Assembly: GCA_022009995.1 (NCBI GenBank)
Contig: CP091734.1
Coordinates: forward strand, 248,001-312,000
Source of the DNA: Clostridiales bacterium
Lineage (GTDB): Bacteria > Bacillota > Clostridia > Christensenellales > CAG-917
DNA length: 64,000 nucleotides
Reading direction: 5' to 3'
Below the pieces are notes generated by a model. It was not told where the DNA came from. It worked only from the letters and a program-made list of their open reading frames with translations, and made no database searches. A program made the position numbers and the translations under genes. Shown here piece after piece: positions 1 through 10,438 of this stretch. Numbering within the stretch: position 1 is the first letter of the stretch; each line of letters begins with the position of its first letter.

Positions 1-2
1 AT

Positions 3-326
3 ATCGTCGACGGCCGTGCGGAACTCGATAAATTCTTTGAAACTTTCGGGCTTGATAAGGACGAGGCGGCAGACTTCGACTCCCAGACCGTCAGCGGCTG
101 GATTATCGCGGAAATCGGCGAAATCCCCAAAAAGGCGCAAACCTTCAATTACAAAAACCTGACGATCATCGTAAACAGGCTCACGCAGCGCAAAATTCTG
201 GACGTCAAAGTCATCGTAAACCCCGTTGAAGAAAACGAGGATGACATAGAAAAACCCTCGCTATTTGAAAAGGTGAGCGAAAGAATCGCCGAGAAACAGG
301 AAAACAAACAGGACGACAACGAATAA
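3..326 (+). CDS. Hemolysin/CorC family membrane protein, C-terminal part
   Basis: This is the last 107 codons of a gene that starts before the window. The visible part matches the CorC_HlyC (transporter-associated) domain that ends CNNM/CBS-pair membrane proteins of the TlyC/CorC family: a GWIIAEIGEIP segment, then an NLTIIV strand and a QRKILDVKV strand. Such proteins are thought to move or sense Mg2+ or other cations. The tail after the domain is long, acidic and lysine-rich (about 40 residues), which is common and probably disordered. The membrane and CBS domains lie outside the window, so substrate cannot be judged. A clear terminator follows. Confidence 0.75.
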   Translation: MVDGRAELDKFFETFGLDKDEAADFDSQTVSGWIIAEIGEIPKKAQTFNYKNLTIIVNRLTQRKILDVKVIVNPVEENEDDIEKPSLFEKVSERIAEKQENKQDDNE

Positions 327-338
327 CCGCGTCAAAAT

Positions 339-373
339 CAAAAGGCTGACAATCCCGTCAGCCTTTTATTTTT
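339..373 (+). terminator. Intrinsic terminator
   Basis: An inverted repeat AAAAGGCTGAC/GTCAGCCTTTT with a short loop is followed by a T-rich run (TTATTTTTT). It lies 12 bases after the stop of the CorC-like gene. Confidence 0.85.
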
Positions 374-392
374 TGCGTATTTAGCGCGGAAC

Positions 393-428
393 AAAAAAAC
401 ACGCGCCGCTTCGGGCGCGTATTTTTTA
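393..428. terminator. Bidirectional intrinsic terminator
   Basis: The stem ACGCGCC/GGCGCGT (401-407 with 414-420) has an A run on the left and a T run on the right, so it can act on both strands. It probably ends the minus-strand copper chaperone gene and backs up the preceding plus-strand terminator. Confidence 0.7.
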
Positions 429-455
429 TATAAAACAAATCGGAAGGAGAGCAAA

Positions 456-707
456 TTAAAATTTCAAAAACAAGCCGTGCTTTTCAAAATCCGAAACTTT
501 CACTTCTTTCACGTCGTAGCCGTCGTTTTTGATTGCGGATACGATTTTGTCGACGTCGGTGTTGTCGTCGCAGATTATTTCGGTCAAACCCGATACGTGC
601 GACGAGCGTACTTTTTTCACGTCAGCCGCTTTTCTTACGGCGTCGTTCACGTGCGACTCGCACATACCGCATTTCATACCGTCAACGTGCAAAGATATTT
701 TTTTCAT
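456..707 (-). CDS. Heavy-metal-associated domain protein (copper chaperone-like)
   Basis: An 83-residue protein made of one HMA (ferredoxin-like) domain. The metal site GMKCGMCESHV (residues 10-20) has the two cysteines of the MxCxxC motif that bind Cu(I) in CopZ and the N-terminal domains of CopA. It ends in a short hydrophobic tail. It is a single-gene unit with its own promoter. No copper ATPase or CsoR is in view, so a role in copper delivery is inferred from the family. Other soft metals are possible. Confidence 0.75.
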   Translation of the reverse strand: MKKISLHVDGMKCGMCESHVNDAVRKAADVKKVRSSHVSGLTEIICDDNTDVDKIVSAIKNDGYDVKEVKVSDFEKHGLFLKF

Positions 708-736
708 ATTAAGCCTGCTTTCTTTTTTCTGCCCTT

Positions 737-765
737 ATTGTAAACTAAATTTTCCCGCTTGTCAA
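737..765 (-). promoter_or_regulatory. Sigma-A promoter of the HMA protein gene
   Basis: Read on the minus strand: TTGACA (760-765), a 17-base spacer, then TACAAT (737-742), about 30 bases before the start codon. Confidence 0.7.
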
Positions 766-887
766 CAGAATATGAATAAAATTTCACATTTTGTTTATTT
801 GTGTCGTTCAGACAGTCTTTTTGACAGTATATATATTTTGCTTTTTTACCATATAAAAATAATAACGTCTTCCGCCCTTTTTTTCGT

Positions 888-917
888 TTTACAGAAATGC
901 GGTTTTTATTGTATAAT
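888..917 (+). promoter_or_regulatory. Promoter of the flavodiiron gene
   Basis: TTTACA (888-893), an 18-base spacer and TATAAT (912-917). A Shine-Dalgarno AGGAGA follows at 931-936, eight bases before the ATG at 944. Confidence 0.65.
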
Positions 918-943
918 GGTGAAAAGCATCAGGAGATTCTATT

Positions 944-2094
944 ATGAAAATTTCAAACGATATAAAATACGTCGGCGTGAACGATAAAAACCTTGACTTG
1001 TTTGAGGGGCAGTACGTCGTGGAAAACGGCATGGCATACAACTCTTACGTCATTATCGACGAAAAAGTTGCCGTGATGGATTCCGTCGACAGAAACTTCG
1101 GCACCGAGTGGCTTGAAAACATCGCGGTCGCTTTGAACGGTCGCACGCCCGATTACCTTGTCGTGCAACACATGGAGCCCGACCATTCGTCAAATATAAT
1201 GGCGTTTCGGAAAAATACAAGGACGCGAAAATCGTGTCGTCCCTTCGCGCGTTCCAGATGATGAAAAACTATTTCGGCACGGATTTTCAGGACAGACAAG
1301 TCGTGGTAAAAGAAGGCGACGTTTTGCCGCTCGGAAAACACAACCTGTCGTTTATCGCCGCTCCCATGGTACATTGGCCCGAAGTCATCATGACTTACGA
1401 CGACTTTGACAAAGTTTTGTTCTCGGCAGACGCTTTTGGAAAGTTCGGCGCACTCGACACCGACGAAGACTGGGCGTGCGAGGCAAGAAGATATTATTTC
1501 GGCATTGTCGGAAAATACGGCGCGCAGGTGCAATCGGTTCTGAAAAAAGCGGCGGCGCTCGATATCAAAATCATTTGTCCGCTGCACGGTCCGTGGCTTT
1601 TTGAAAACATTCCGTATTATCTCAATCTTTACGATATTTGGTCGTCGTACAGCGTGGAAAGCGACGGCGTCGTCATCGCGTATACGTCGGTTTACGGTCA
1701 CACCGAAAAAGCGGTGAATCTGCTCAAAGCGGAACTTGAAAACAAGGGCGTGAAAGTGCCCGTTTTCGACCTTGCGAGATGCGATATGGCGGAAGCGGTC
1801 GAGGACGCGTTCAGATATGGAAAGCTCGTGCTTGCGACAACGACATACAACGGCGATATCTTCCCGTTTATGAAAACGTTTATCGAACACCTTGTCGAAA
1901 GGAATTTCCAGAACCGCACCGTCGGATTTATCGAAAACGGCTCGTGGGCGCCGCAGGCTTCGCGTATTATGCGCGGCATGCTGGAACAGCAAAAAAACCT
2001 AACGCTTCTTGACGCCGACGTCAAAATTTATTCGGCGGTAAGCGACAAAAACGTCGCTGAAATTCAGGCTCTTGCAAGCGCATTGTTGCAATAA
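944..2094 (+). CDS. Flavodiiron protein (A-type flavoprotein), one frameshift
   Basis: A ~384-residue protein with a metallo-beta-lactamase-fold diiron domain followed by a flavodoxin domain. Family members reduce O2 to water or NO to N2O in anaerobes. Diiron ligands are visible as HMEPDH, MVHWP, FSADAFG and PLHGPW, so the site is complete. The FMN domain begins near YTSVYGHTEKAV. There is no rubredoxin domain, so an external electron donor is expected. A single base is missing near 1205-1210: adding one T restores the frame. rdgB starts 15 bases downstream on the same strand. Likely role: oxygen protection in an anaerobe. Whether it prefers O2 or NO cannot be read from sequence. Confidence 0.9.
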
Positions 2095-2109
2095 TACACG
2101 GCGGAAATC

Positions 2110-2700
2110 ATGGAAAAGGTAATAATTGCGTCCAACAATATGAACAAAATCCGCGAATTTTCGGAGATGCTCGGGAAAGACGTTCAGGTGCTGTCGCTTC
2201 ACGACGTCGGCTTCGATTCGGAAATCGACGAAAACGGCGAAACCTTTTTCGACAACGCGCTTATCAAGGCAAAAACGATAAGCCTGTTCCTTCGCGAAAA
2301 AGGAATATCCGCGCCCGTTTACGCCGACGACAGCGGACTGTCGGTAAACGCCCTTAACGGCGCGCCCGGCGTGCACAGCGCAAGGTATGCAGGCATTCAC
2401 GGTGACGATAAGAAAAACCGCGATTTACTTTTGAAAAACCTTGAAAATATTACCGACCGAAGCGCGTATTTTATCTCGGTCATCGTCTGCTATTACCCCG
2501 ACGACACTTACGTTTTCGGCGTCGGCAAAACCTATGGCAGAATCTTGCGGCGAGAAGAAGGAAGCGGCGGATTCGGCTATGACTGCATCTTTTATTCGGA
2601 CGATCTGAAAAAGTCTTTCGGACTTGCGACGGCGGAAGAAAAAAACGCGGTGTCGCACCGCTACCGCGCGCTGAAGGACGTAATGACAAAAATCAAATAG
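2110..2700 (+). CDS. rdgB: XTP/dITP diphosphatase (non-canonical purine NTP pyrophosphatase)
   Basis: A 196-residue HAM1/RdgB family enzyme. It hydrolyses dITP, ITP and XTP to the monophosphate, keeping deaminated purines out of DNA and RNA. Family motifs are seen: SNNMNKIREF at the N-terminus, ADDSGLSVNALNGAPGVHSA around residues 75-95, and SHRYRAL near the end. Length is normal. It follows the flavodiiron gene by 15 bases and is probably co-transcribed. The Shine-Dalgarno is weak. A strong terminator follows. Confidence 0.93.
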   Translation: MEKVIIASNNMNKIREFSEMLGKDVQVLSLHDVGFDSEIDENGETFFDNALIKAKTISLFLREKGISAPVYADDSGLSVNALNGAPGVHSARYAGIHGDDKKNRDLLLKNLENITDRSAYFISVIVCYYPDDTYVFGVGKTYGRILRREEGSGGFGYDCIFYSDDLKKSFGLATAEEKNAVSHRYRALKDVMTKIK

Positions 2701-2717
2701 TCAAAAACATATTAAAT

Positions 2718-2747
2718 CGCCGTGGCGTCTGCCACGGCGTTATTTTT
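2718..2747 (+). terminator. Intrinsic terminator after rdgB
   Basis: Perfect nine-base stem CGCCGTGGC/GCCACGGCG with loop GTCT, followed by TTATTTTT. Confidence 0.9.
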
Positions 2748-2782
2748 GCAAAAATTAGGTTTTATTGAACGAAAATCACCGC

Positions 2783-3460
2783 TTAAAGTATGTTTTTTAT
2801 CTCGTCAAGACTTTCAACGTAATAATCCCAAATTTTATTTTCGGGAATATCCGTGCGGTCGTGATTGAACCATACGGTCTTTATCCCCGCGTTCCGTCCG
2901 CCCGCAATATCGGCGGTAAGCGAATCGCCGATAAGCACGATTTCGTCCTTTCTCGCATTCGCGTTTTCAATGCAATAATCGAAGTATTCTTTCGACGGTT
3001 TCATCGCCCCGACCGCCTCGGAAATAAACAATCCCGAAAAATACTTTTTCATATCGGCTTTTTCAAGGCGGAAATCCTGTTGTTTGAACGGGCCGTTGCT
3101 CGTTGCAAAAAGTTTATACTTTCCGCAAAGATATGTTAAAAGTTCGTGCGCGCCCGACACGGGTTCTGCCGACACCGCAAGGAAGTCGTGAAAGACTTCT
3201 TCAAACTCGGGCCCGTCGATGCCCTTTATCCCGAACGCGTCGAAAACCAGATTCCACCTGATTTTTTTCAAGCCGTCTTTCGTAAGCGTACCGTCCTCGA
3301 TTCTTCGCCAAAGATTGTCGTTGATTTTTTTGAAGCACTCAAACAATCCGTTTTCGTAGTGTTTCCCGTATTTTTCAAGCCCTTTCGACATGGCGTACGT
3401 CGCGCACACGTCGAAGTCCAGAAGGGTGTTGTCGATGTCGATAAAAACCGTAGTTATCAT
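2783..3460 (-). CDS. HAD-family noncanonical pyrimidine nucleotidase, YjjG-like
   Basis: A 225-residue HAD phosphatase. Motif I is FIDIDNTLLDF (nucleophile Asp near residue 8), motif II is FATSNGP, the Lys motif is MKPSKEYFDY, and motif IV is IGDSLTADIAGG. The order, the capped architecture and the LLDFD start fit the YjjG/TIGR02254 family, which dephosphorylates damaged pyrimidine nucleotides. It stands alone between convergent rdgB and divergent D-aminoacylase genes. The substrate is inferred from family only. Confidence 0.8.
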   Translation of the reverse strand: MITTVFIDIDNTLLDFDVCATYAMSKGLEKYGKHYENGLFECFKKINDNLWRRIEDGTLTKDGLKKIRWNLVFDAFGIKGIDGPEFEEVFHDFLAVSAEPVSGAHELLTYLCGKYKLFATSNGPFKQQDFRLEKADMKKYFSGLFISEAVGAMKPSKEYFDYCIENANARKDEIVLIGDSLTADIAGGRNAGIKTVWFNHDRTDIPENKIWDYYVESLDEIKNIL

Positions 3461-3584
3461 ATTTACCTCAATAAAATATTATCAAATTTCCGCACGATAT
3501 GCAATCGTAAAACCGCATAAAAAGTTGTAGATTTTTGATATACCCGTATGATATAATATAAGTAATTAAGATTCGGAGGCAATT

Positions 3585-5156
3585 ATGAAAACTTTACTCA
3601 AAAACGGTACTATCGTTGACGGCAGCGGCGGCAAGCCGTACGTGTCGGACGTTCTTATCGAAAACGACAAAATCACGAAAATCGCAAAAGACATCGATGC
3701 CGCGGACGCCGAAGTTATCGACTGCACGGGCTTGACTGTTGCCCCGGGCTTCATCGACGCGCACAGCCACAACGATTTCTTTTACGACTACGACGACGCG
3801 GAAAGGTTTTACGAGCCGTTTATCCGTCAGGGAATCACCACCCAGATCACGGGCAACTGCGGATTTTCGCCGTTCGGCGTCGACAAAAACACAAAATATA
3901 AGGACAAAGTCGGCGGCGGTTTATTCCACGCCAAAAACCCCGGCAGTTTCAAAGACTTTATTAAAAATGCCGAAGGCAAACTTTACGTCAATATCGTCCC
4001 CCTTATCGGACACGGCACGACGCGCATAAGCATTTCGGGCTTTGACGCGAAACCGCTCACGAAAGAACAAATCGACGAAGAAATGAAACTCGTCGACGAG
4101 GCAATGGAAAACGGCGCGTTCGGCGGAAGTTTCGGCTTTATGTACGAGCCTGGCATGTACAGCAAAACGGACGAACTCGTCGCGTTCGCAAAGGAACTGC
4201 AAAAGTACGACGGTATCCTGACCATTCACCCGCGCGCGGAGTCGAAAGTCGCGATGGGTTATCCCCTCATCTCGAAACCTCATATCGAAATCGCGCTGGA
4301 CGAAATCATAGACATTATGGAAAAGTCGAAAGTCAGGACGGAATATAGCCATCTTATTCGTCGGTCGTTCGTCGTGGCCGAGCGTTGAACCTATGCTCAA
4401 AAAACTGCACGACTACAACGAAAAAGGATATAAAATCGCCTACGACAACTACGCTTTCACTTACGGCGCGTCGGTCATCACAATCGTTATGCCCGCCTGG
4501 TATCTCGCAATGAGCAAGGAAGACCGAAAGAAACCTTTCAACCGTTTCAAACTGCGCGTACTCGTGGAAATGTCCAAAAAACTTCTGGGGCTGGATTTCA
4601 GCGACTTCACGGTTGCGTACATTTCGGACGACCATAAGGAATACGAAAACCGCACGATTGCGGAAATTGCTGAATCGGAAGGAATATCCGACTTTGACTG
4701 CTACTTGAAACTCGTCGATTTGTCGAACGCGCAAGGCAGACTTTACATCGACAAATACTACAACGACGCTATCATCGACAGGCTGATGAAAGACGACCTG
4801 TCCATCTTTATGACGGACGCGTGGGTTGAAGAAGCCGGCACGCAAACGGCGCGACGTATCAGTGCTTCCCGTACTTTTTGGTGCGCGCGAAGAAGAACGA
4901 TATCCCCGTTGAAAACGTCGTAAGAAAGATGACGGGCGCGACTGCGGAACGCTTCAAAATCAAAGACCGCGGGTTTTTGAAAGAAGGTTATTTCGCCGAC
5001 GTTACCGTTTTCGATTTCGACAACGTGGAAGTAAATCCGAAAGTCCCCGACTTCACCCCCAAAGGCATAAATTACGTCTTCGTCGGTGGCGAAAAGGTTG
5101 TGTCAAACGGCGAATATATCTCGAAAACCGCCGGCAAAGTCATACTCAAAAAATAA
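3585..5156 (+). CDS. N-acyl-D-amino-acid deacylase (D-aminoacylase), two frameshifts
   Basis: An amidohydrolase of ~525 residues that removes acyl groups from N-acyl-D-amino acids. The zinc-site HxH lies in GFIDAHSHND. The ITGNCGFSPFG stretch is typical of D-aminoacylases, the metal-linked YSHL lies further on, and MTDAW sits near the catalytic Asp. A terminal strand reads YFADVTVFD. The frame breaks near 4365 and near 4842. Each is repaired by one added base (a run of A at the second site), so the gene is probably intact. The Shine-Dalgarno GGAGG precedes the ATG at 3585. An alpha/beta hydrolase follows 12 bases later, suggesting a two-gene scavenging operon for acylated D-amino acids or peptidoglycan debris (inference). 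Confidence 0.85.
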
Positions 5157-5168
5157 GGTAGGATAACT

Positions 5169-6062
5169 ATGTGCATCGCAAAAATCGCGTTTAACGCCCT
5201 TTTCAGACCAAGTAAACATTTGTTTACGCCAAAAACGCCGTTTGCTGAAAAGGTAATGGGACCCAATTTCAAGCATTTGTACGACACCAGCTCAGCTGCA
5301 AGCAGGCTTGTCAAAACGTGGGACAAGGAAATTATCCCCGTTAACACTTTCGACTCTCTTACGCTTGAAGGCTGGTTTTATACCGCGGGCGAAAACGCGC
5401 GCGACACCGCCATTCTCGTGCACGGCTACAACAGCAGCCCCCTGGGCGATATGGCGGCAATAATGCAGTTTTATTTAAGACGCGGCATCAACGTTCTTCT
5501 GACAAACAACCGCGGCGGCAAAACGAGCGTCGGCAACAACATCACTTTCGGACTTTACGAAAGGCTCGACACCGCCTTGTGGGTTGACAAACTCAACGAG
5601 CGTTTCGATGGCGGCAGCATTATTTTGCACGGCATTTCTTTGGGCGGCGCAACCGTTTGTCTTATGTCCGAAATGGAACTTAAAAACGTGAAATGCGTCG
5701 TGTCCGATTGCGCCTACACCTCGATTCGCGCGGAATTTACACACAGTTCGAAACTCACCATGGGTTTCACGCCGAAAGCCACGCTGGAACGCGTTTATAA
5801 ACTTTTTGCAAAAGAATTCGGCAATACCGTCGACGACTTCACGCCTCTCAAAGCGGTGCAACACGCAAAATATCCGATACTGTTTATTCACGGCAAGGAA
5901 GACCGTTTTATCCCGGTCGGCATGGCGCACGAACTTTACAACGCCTGCTCCTCGGACAAACGCCTGTTCCTTGTGGACGGCGCGGGACACGGCGCGTCGT
6001 ATGCAAACGCCCCGAAAGAGTACGAATCCGCCGTGATGGACTTTGTAAACGCCAACAGATAA
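5169..6062 (+). CDS. Alpha/beta hydrolase (YqkD-like)
   Basis: A 297-residue serine hydrolase. ILVHGYNSS forms the oxyanion region, the nucleophile elbow is GISLGG (Ser near 157), the acid is in GKEDRF and the catalytic His is in GAGHG. The N-terminal hydrophobic stretch resembles the membrane-associated N-terminus of Firmicutes YqkD/S33-like proteins. It follows the D-aminoacylase by 12 bases. The true substrate is unknown. The neighbour suggests esters or amides from the same catabolic route. Confidence 0.8.
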   Translation: MCIAKIAFNALFRPSKHLFTPKTPFAEKVMGPNFKHLYDTSSAASRLVKTWDKEIIPVNTFDSLTLEGWFYTAGENARDTAILVHGYNSSPLGDMAAIMQFYLRRGINVLLTNNRGGKTSVGNNITFGLYERLDTALWVDKLNERFDGGSIILHGISLGGATVCLMSEMELKNVKCVVSDCAYTSIRAEFTHSSKLTMGFTPKATLERVYKLFAKEFGNTVDDFTPLKAVQHAKYPILFIHGKEDRFIPVGMAHELYNACSSDKRLFLVDGAGHGASYANAPKEYESAVMDFVNANR

Positions 6063-6078
6063 AACTCAACCGAATAAC

Positions 6079-6111
6079 AAAAAGCCACGGGATTCCGTGG
6101 CTTTCTTTTTG
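6079..6111. terminator. Intrinsic terminator between convergent operons
   Basis: Ten-base stem AAAGCCACGG/CCGTGGCTTT with loop GATT and a T run on the plus strand. An A run to its left also allows termination of the minus-strand exporter operon ending at 6127. Confidence 0.85.
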
Positions 6112-6126
6112 TAGTTTTTATAATCG

Positions 6127-8070
6127 TTATTCGAGTTCGGTTGCGCCGGTGTAAAGCTGATAATACGTGCCGTGCATTGCGATAAGTTCGTCGTGGGTGC
6201 CACGCTCGATAATTCTGCCGTGATCGAGGACGATGACGCTGTCGGCGTTTCTGATTGTCGAAAGCCTGTGCGCGATGACGAAAACCGTCCTGCCTTTCAT
6301 AAGGTTATCCATACCGGCTTGCACGATCGCTTCGGTGCGGGTATCGATTGACGACGTCGCTTCGTCCAGAATCATGACGGGCGGATCTGCGACGGCGGCG
6401 CGCGCGATACTTAAAAGCTGGCGTTGTCCCTGCGACAGATTTGCGCCGTTTCCCGTGATTACGGTATTATACCCTTCGGGAAGTCGTGTAATGAAGTCGT
6501 CGGCGTTTGCAAGTTTTGCTGCGGCGATACATTCTTCGTCGGTGGCGTCGAGGCGGCCGTAGCGGATATTATCCATGACGCTTCCCGTGAACAGGTTGGT
6601 GTCCTGCAGAACCATACCCAAAGACCTTCTCAGATCCTTTTTGTTGATTTTATTGATATTTATCCCGTCGTAGCGGACTTTGCCGTCCTGAATGTCGTAA
6701 AACCTGTTGATAAGGTTGGTGATTGTCGTTTTGCCCGCGCCCGTTGCGCCGACGAAAGCGAATTTCTGACCGGGTTTTGCGCGAAGGGATACGCCGTGCA
6801 GCACGAGTTTGTCGGGGACGTAACCGAAATCGACGTCGTCAAGTTCGATATCCCCTTTGAGTTCCACGTAAGTGGTGGTATCGGTTTCCTTGTGGTAATG
6901 TTTCCACGCCCAGAGCCCCGTGCGTTTCGCTTTCGGCGATATTGCCGTTTTCGTCCTTCGTGGCGTTGACAAGCATGACGTAGCCGTTGTCGGTTTCTTG
7001 TTGTTCGTCAATCATATCGAACACGCGCGACGCGCCCGCAAGCCCCATGGTAACCATCGAGATTTGTCCCGCGATGTTGCCGATATTGTTGGAAAGCTGG
7101 CGCGAAAGCGACAGGAAGGAAACGAGAACGCCGACCGTCAGCGGATTGAACCCGGTAAGACCGACGTTTTTGAACCCGGTATTGAGTTCCGAAATGACCA
7201 GAAGTCCGCCGATGAACGCCAGCAATACGTACAGGAGATTGCCCATGTTGCCGAGAATCGGCATAAGGATATTGCCGTAAGTATGCGCCTTCCTGCTGTC
7301 GTCGTTGAGTTTATCGTTGAGTTTGTCAAAGCCTTGTTTTGCGGCGTCTTCGTGATTGAACACTTTCACGACTTTCTGACCGTTTATCATTTCTTCGATA
7401 TAACCTTCTTCGTCGGCGACGGCGACCTGTTGCGCGACCATATATTTGCCGCTTGCTCCGCCGATTTTCACGACGACGAAAAGCATAAGCAGTATCACCG
7501 CAACGACGATAAGCGTCAGATATACGCTGTACGTCAGCATTACGATGAACACCGCGACCAGCGTGAACGCCGACTGGAACAATACGGGCAGACTATTGCC
7601 GATAAGCTGGCGCACGGCGTCGGTATCGTTGGTATAGGTACTCATTATCGTACCGTGCTTGTGCGTATCGAAATATTTAATGGGCAGGGATTCCATATTG
7701 TTGAACATATCTTTCTGAAATGATACAACGTTCCCTGCGTAATGATTGCGTTAAGCTGGTTGTTTACGACAGAGCCGATAACGCCCAATACGAAAAACAA
7801 AACCATCGTCGCGCCCATTCTGACAAGCAGGACGGAAGCCTCGCTCCACGGCATATTCTGCGAAAGCGCGGGCGTGATGACGTCGTCGATGAGTTTCTGC
7901 ATATAGACGTTGCCGACAAGCATGCCTGCCGACACCATCAGAAGGGTGATGCACATTATGATAATCTGCCAGCCGTAATATTTGAAAAGGTATTTCAAAA
8001 GACGGGCAAACGTACCCTTTTTGGCGGATTGCATATTGCGTTGATTTTTCATTGCGGAAGCCTTTTTCAT
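6127..8070 (-). CDS. Heterodimeric ABC exporter subunit with the consensus ATP site, two frameshifts
   Basis: A ~648-residue half-transporter with six membrane segments then an ATPase domain. The ATPase motifs are complete: Walker A GATGAGKTT, signature LSQGQRQ, Walker B MILDEATSSID with the catalytic Glu, and H-loop IAHRLST. A segment linking the membrane and ATPase domains is somewhat long. The start codon overlaps the stop of the preceding ABC gene (ATGA at 8067-8070), so translation is coupled. Frame breaks lie near 7712 (a missing A in AGAAAGATATG) and near 6930. With its partner it resembles LmrCD/BmrCD-type multidrug or lipid exporters. The substrate is unknown. Confidence 0.88.
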
Positions 8071-9824
8071 TGTACGTCGCCTCCTTCTTCGTTGTCGGAG
8101 TGGCGGGTTTGCGACTCGTAAACGCTCCTGTATTCTTCACTCGTTTGCATAAGTTCCTCGTGCGTGCCGATTGCGGCGATACGTCCGCCTTCCATCACGA
8201 TGATTTTGTCTGCGTCCTCAACGGATGCCACGCGCTGAGCGATGATGATTTTGGTCGTATCGGGGATTTCTTCCCTGAACGCTTTCTGATAAGCGCGTCT
8301 GTCTTTGTATCGACTGCCGACGTACTGTCGTCAAGAATAAGGATTTTCGGTTTTTTAATGAGTGCGCGCGCGATACAAAGTCTTTGTTTCTGTCCGCCCG
8401 AAACGTTCGTGCCGCCCTGCTCGATATGCGTGTCGTAGCCGTCGGGGAACGACTCGATAAATTCGTCGGCGCAGGCAAGACGACATACGCGTTTGATTTC
8501 TTCGTCTGACGCTGCGTCGTTGCCCCAGCGGATGTTTTCTTTTATTGTGCCGGAAAACAACACGTTCTTTTGCAGCACCATGGATACCGAATCGCGAAGC
8601 GCGACCAGGTCGTAATCCCTGACGTCTTTGTCGCCGACAAGAAGCCTGCCTTCGCTCACGTCGTACAAGCGCGGGATAAGTTGCACAAGGCTGCTTTTGC
8701 TGGAACCCGTGCCGCCGAGAATACCCACCGTTTCGCCTGATTTGATTGAAAGATTTATGTTTTCAAGCGCGTATTTCAGCCTTTTCGCTGTATTTGAACG
8801 AAACGTTTTCAAAGGTTATATCGCCGTTTTCAACAGTTGTAATGCCGTTTTCGGGGCTTTTAAGCGACGATTCCGTCACAAGAACCTCTTTGATACGGTT
8901 TGCGCTTTCAATCGACATCGTCAGCATGACGATCACCATCGAAAGCATCATCATCGACATCAACGCCATTATCGCATAGTTGATAAGCGCAGACAAATTG
9001 CCGACCGTGAGTTTCTCTCCGTGCGACGTGATTATCGTCTTGGAACCCAAACATAATTACCGCGATGATCGTAAAAATGCACAGCATCATTATAGGCCAG
9101 GCAAGCGCCATGATACGCTCCGCCTTTGTGAAGTCGTTTCTGACCTCGGACGATACCTTTTCAAACTTTCCTTTTTCATAGTCTTCCCTGACGAAAGATT
9201 TCACGACGCGGATCGCCTGCACGTTTTCCTGCACCGACTCGTTCATATCGTCGTATTTTCTGAAAATCTTTCTGAAAAACGGCATTACGAACTTCATCAT
9301 AAGCGCAAGAGCAAGCATAAGCACGGGCATCGCCGCAAGGAAAACAAGAGCGATTCTCCAATTTATACGGAAGCTGAAAACGAATGCGAAAATCAGCATC
9401 AGCGGCGTTCTTATCGCAATGCGGATAATCATCTGATATGCGTTCTGAACGTTCGTAACGTCGGTCGTAAGCCTTGTGACAAGGCTCGACGTCGAAAACC
9501 TGTCGATTTCCGCAAACGAGAAGTCCTGAATCTTATAATACATATCGTGGCGCAGATTCCTTGCGTATCCGCACGACGCCGTCGCCGCAAACTTGCCCGC
9601 GATAAAACCGCAAACAAGCGACGCAAGCGCCATCGCAAGCAGTATCAGTCCGTATTTGATAATGGGATCCATTGATATCGACTTGCTGATTTCGTCGATA
9701 AGCACCGCCATTACCGTGGGAATAAGCGTTTCCAGCACGACCTCGCCGATGATGAAATCGGCGTGAGAATCGAGGGAAGTTTATAATCCCTTATACTCTT
9801 TTTCAATACTTTTATTGTGTCCAT
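8067..9824 (-). CDS. Heterodimeric ABC exporter subunit with a degenerate ATP site, several frameshifts
   Basis: A ~587-residue half-transporter, first ABC gene after marR. Walker A is GGTGSSKSS. The Walker B region reads LILDDSTSAVD, with Asp where the catalytic Glu is expected, and the H-loop reads IIAQRVAS, with Gln instead of His. This asymmetry is the known pattern of heterodimeric exporters such as TM287/288 and BmrCD, where one site binds but hardly hydrolyses ATP. The start at 9824 follows TAGGAG. Frame breaks occur near 9755, 9045, 8790 and 8285. All are repairable by single bases. It pairs with the gene at 6127-8070. Confidence 0.88.
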
Positions 9825-9841
9825 CTATGCTCCTAAAAATT

Positions 9842-10270
9842 TTAATCGTTGTTGAGATTTCCTTTCAGTTTTTCAAGGATCGCGATAAGCGTTTCGATTT
9901 CTTCGTCCGAAATATCTTTCCAGAATTCTTTCCCGACGTCGATAGCGTCCCTGCGCGACGATTTCAGAAGCGCGCTGCCCTCGTCGGTAAGATATACGCT
10001 TTTCATACGCTTGTCGCCGCTGTCGAACACGCAGGAAACAAGTCCCCTGCTTTCAAGCCCGGAAAGAAGCCCGACGACTGTCGGGTGCGAAACTTCCAGA
10101 TACGTTTCGACGTCTTTTTGCGTCGATTTCCCGCCCGACTTGTCCAAAAACACCAACAGTCTGTGTTGCGAACAGGTCACGCCGTACTTCTTGAACGTCC
10201 TGATTATTTTTTTGTCGGTTTTCTCGCTGATTTGCTTGATAAGAAAGCCGGCGTCTTGTCTTTTATCCAT
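9842..10270 (-). CDS. MarR-family transcriptional regulator
   Basis: A 142-residue winged-helix protein. The recognition helix region reads TQKDVETYLEVSHPTVVGLLSGLESRGLV, and the beta wing FDSGDKRMKSVYLTDEG has the conserved D-x-R. It is the first gene of an operon with the two ABC exporter genes (gap 17 bases). Its own promoter carries a perfect inverted repeat. The usual logic would be repression of the exporter relieved by a ligand that the pump removes. The ligand is unknown. Confidence 0.88.
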   Translation of the reverse strand: MDKRQDAGFLIKQISEKTDKKIIRTFKKYGVTCSQHRLLVFLDKSGGKSTQKDVETYLEVSHPTVVGLLSGLESRGLVSCVFDSGDKRMKSVYLTDEGSALLKSSRRDAIDVGKEFWKDISDEEIETLIAILEKLKGNLNND

Positions 10271-10287
10271 GAAAACTCCGTCGTAAA

Positions 10288-10331
10288 ATGTAGTATGCTA
10301 CATATATACAACAAAGAAAAAAAATTGTCAA
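10288..10331 (-). promoter_or_regulatory. marR-exporter promoter with overlapping MarR operator
   Basis: On the minus strand: TTGACA (10326-10331), a spacer of exactly 17, then TATATA (10303-10308). An inverted repeat ATGTAG-TATG-CTACAT (10288-10303) abuts the -10 box and covers the expected transcription start. This is a likely autoregulatory MarR site. Confidence 0.75.
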
Positions 10332-10438
10332 TAATTTTTAACTAAAATTCCGTAGGAAGTTACACTTTTTTTTATAAATATCGGTTGCAACTTTTTATAG
10401 TGATTATTTTTATAATAATTATAGTATCCGTTTGATAC

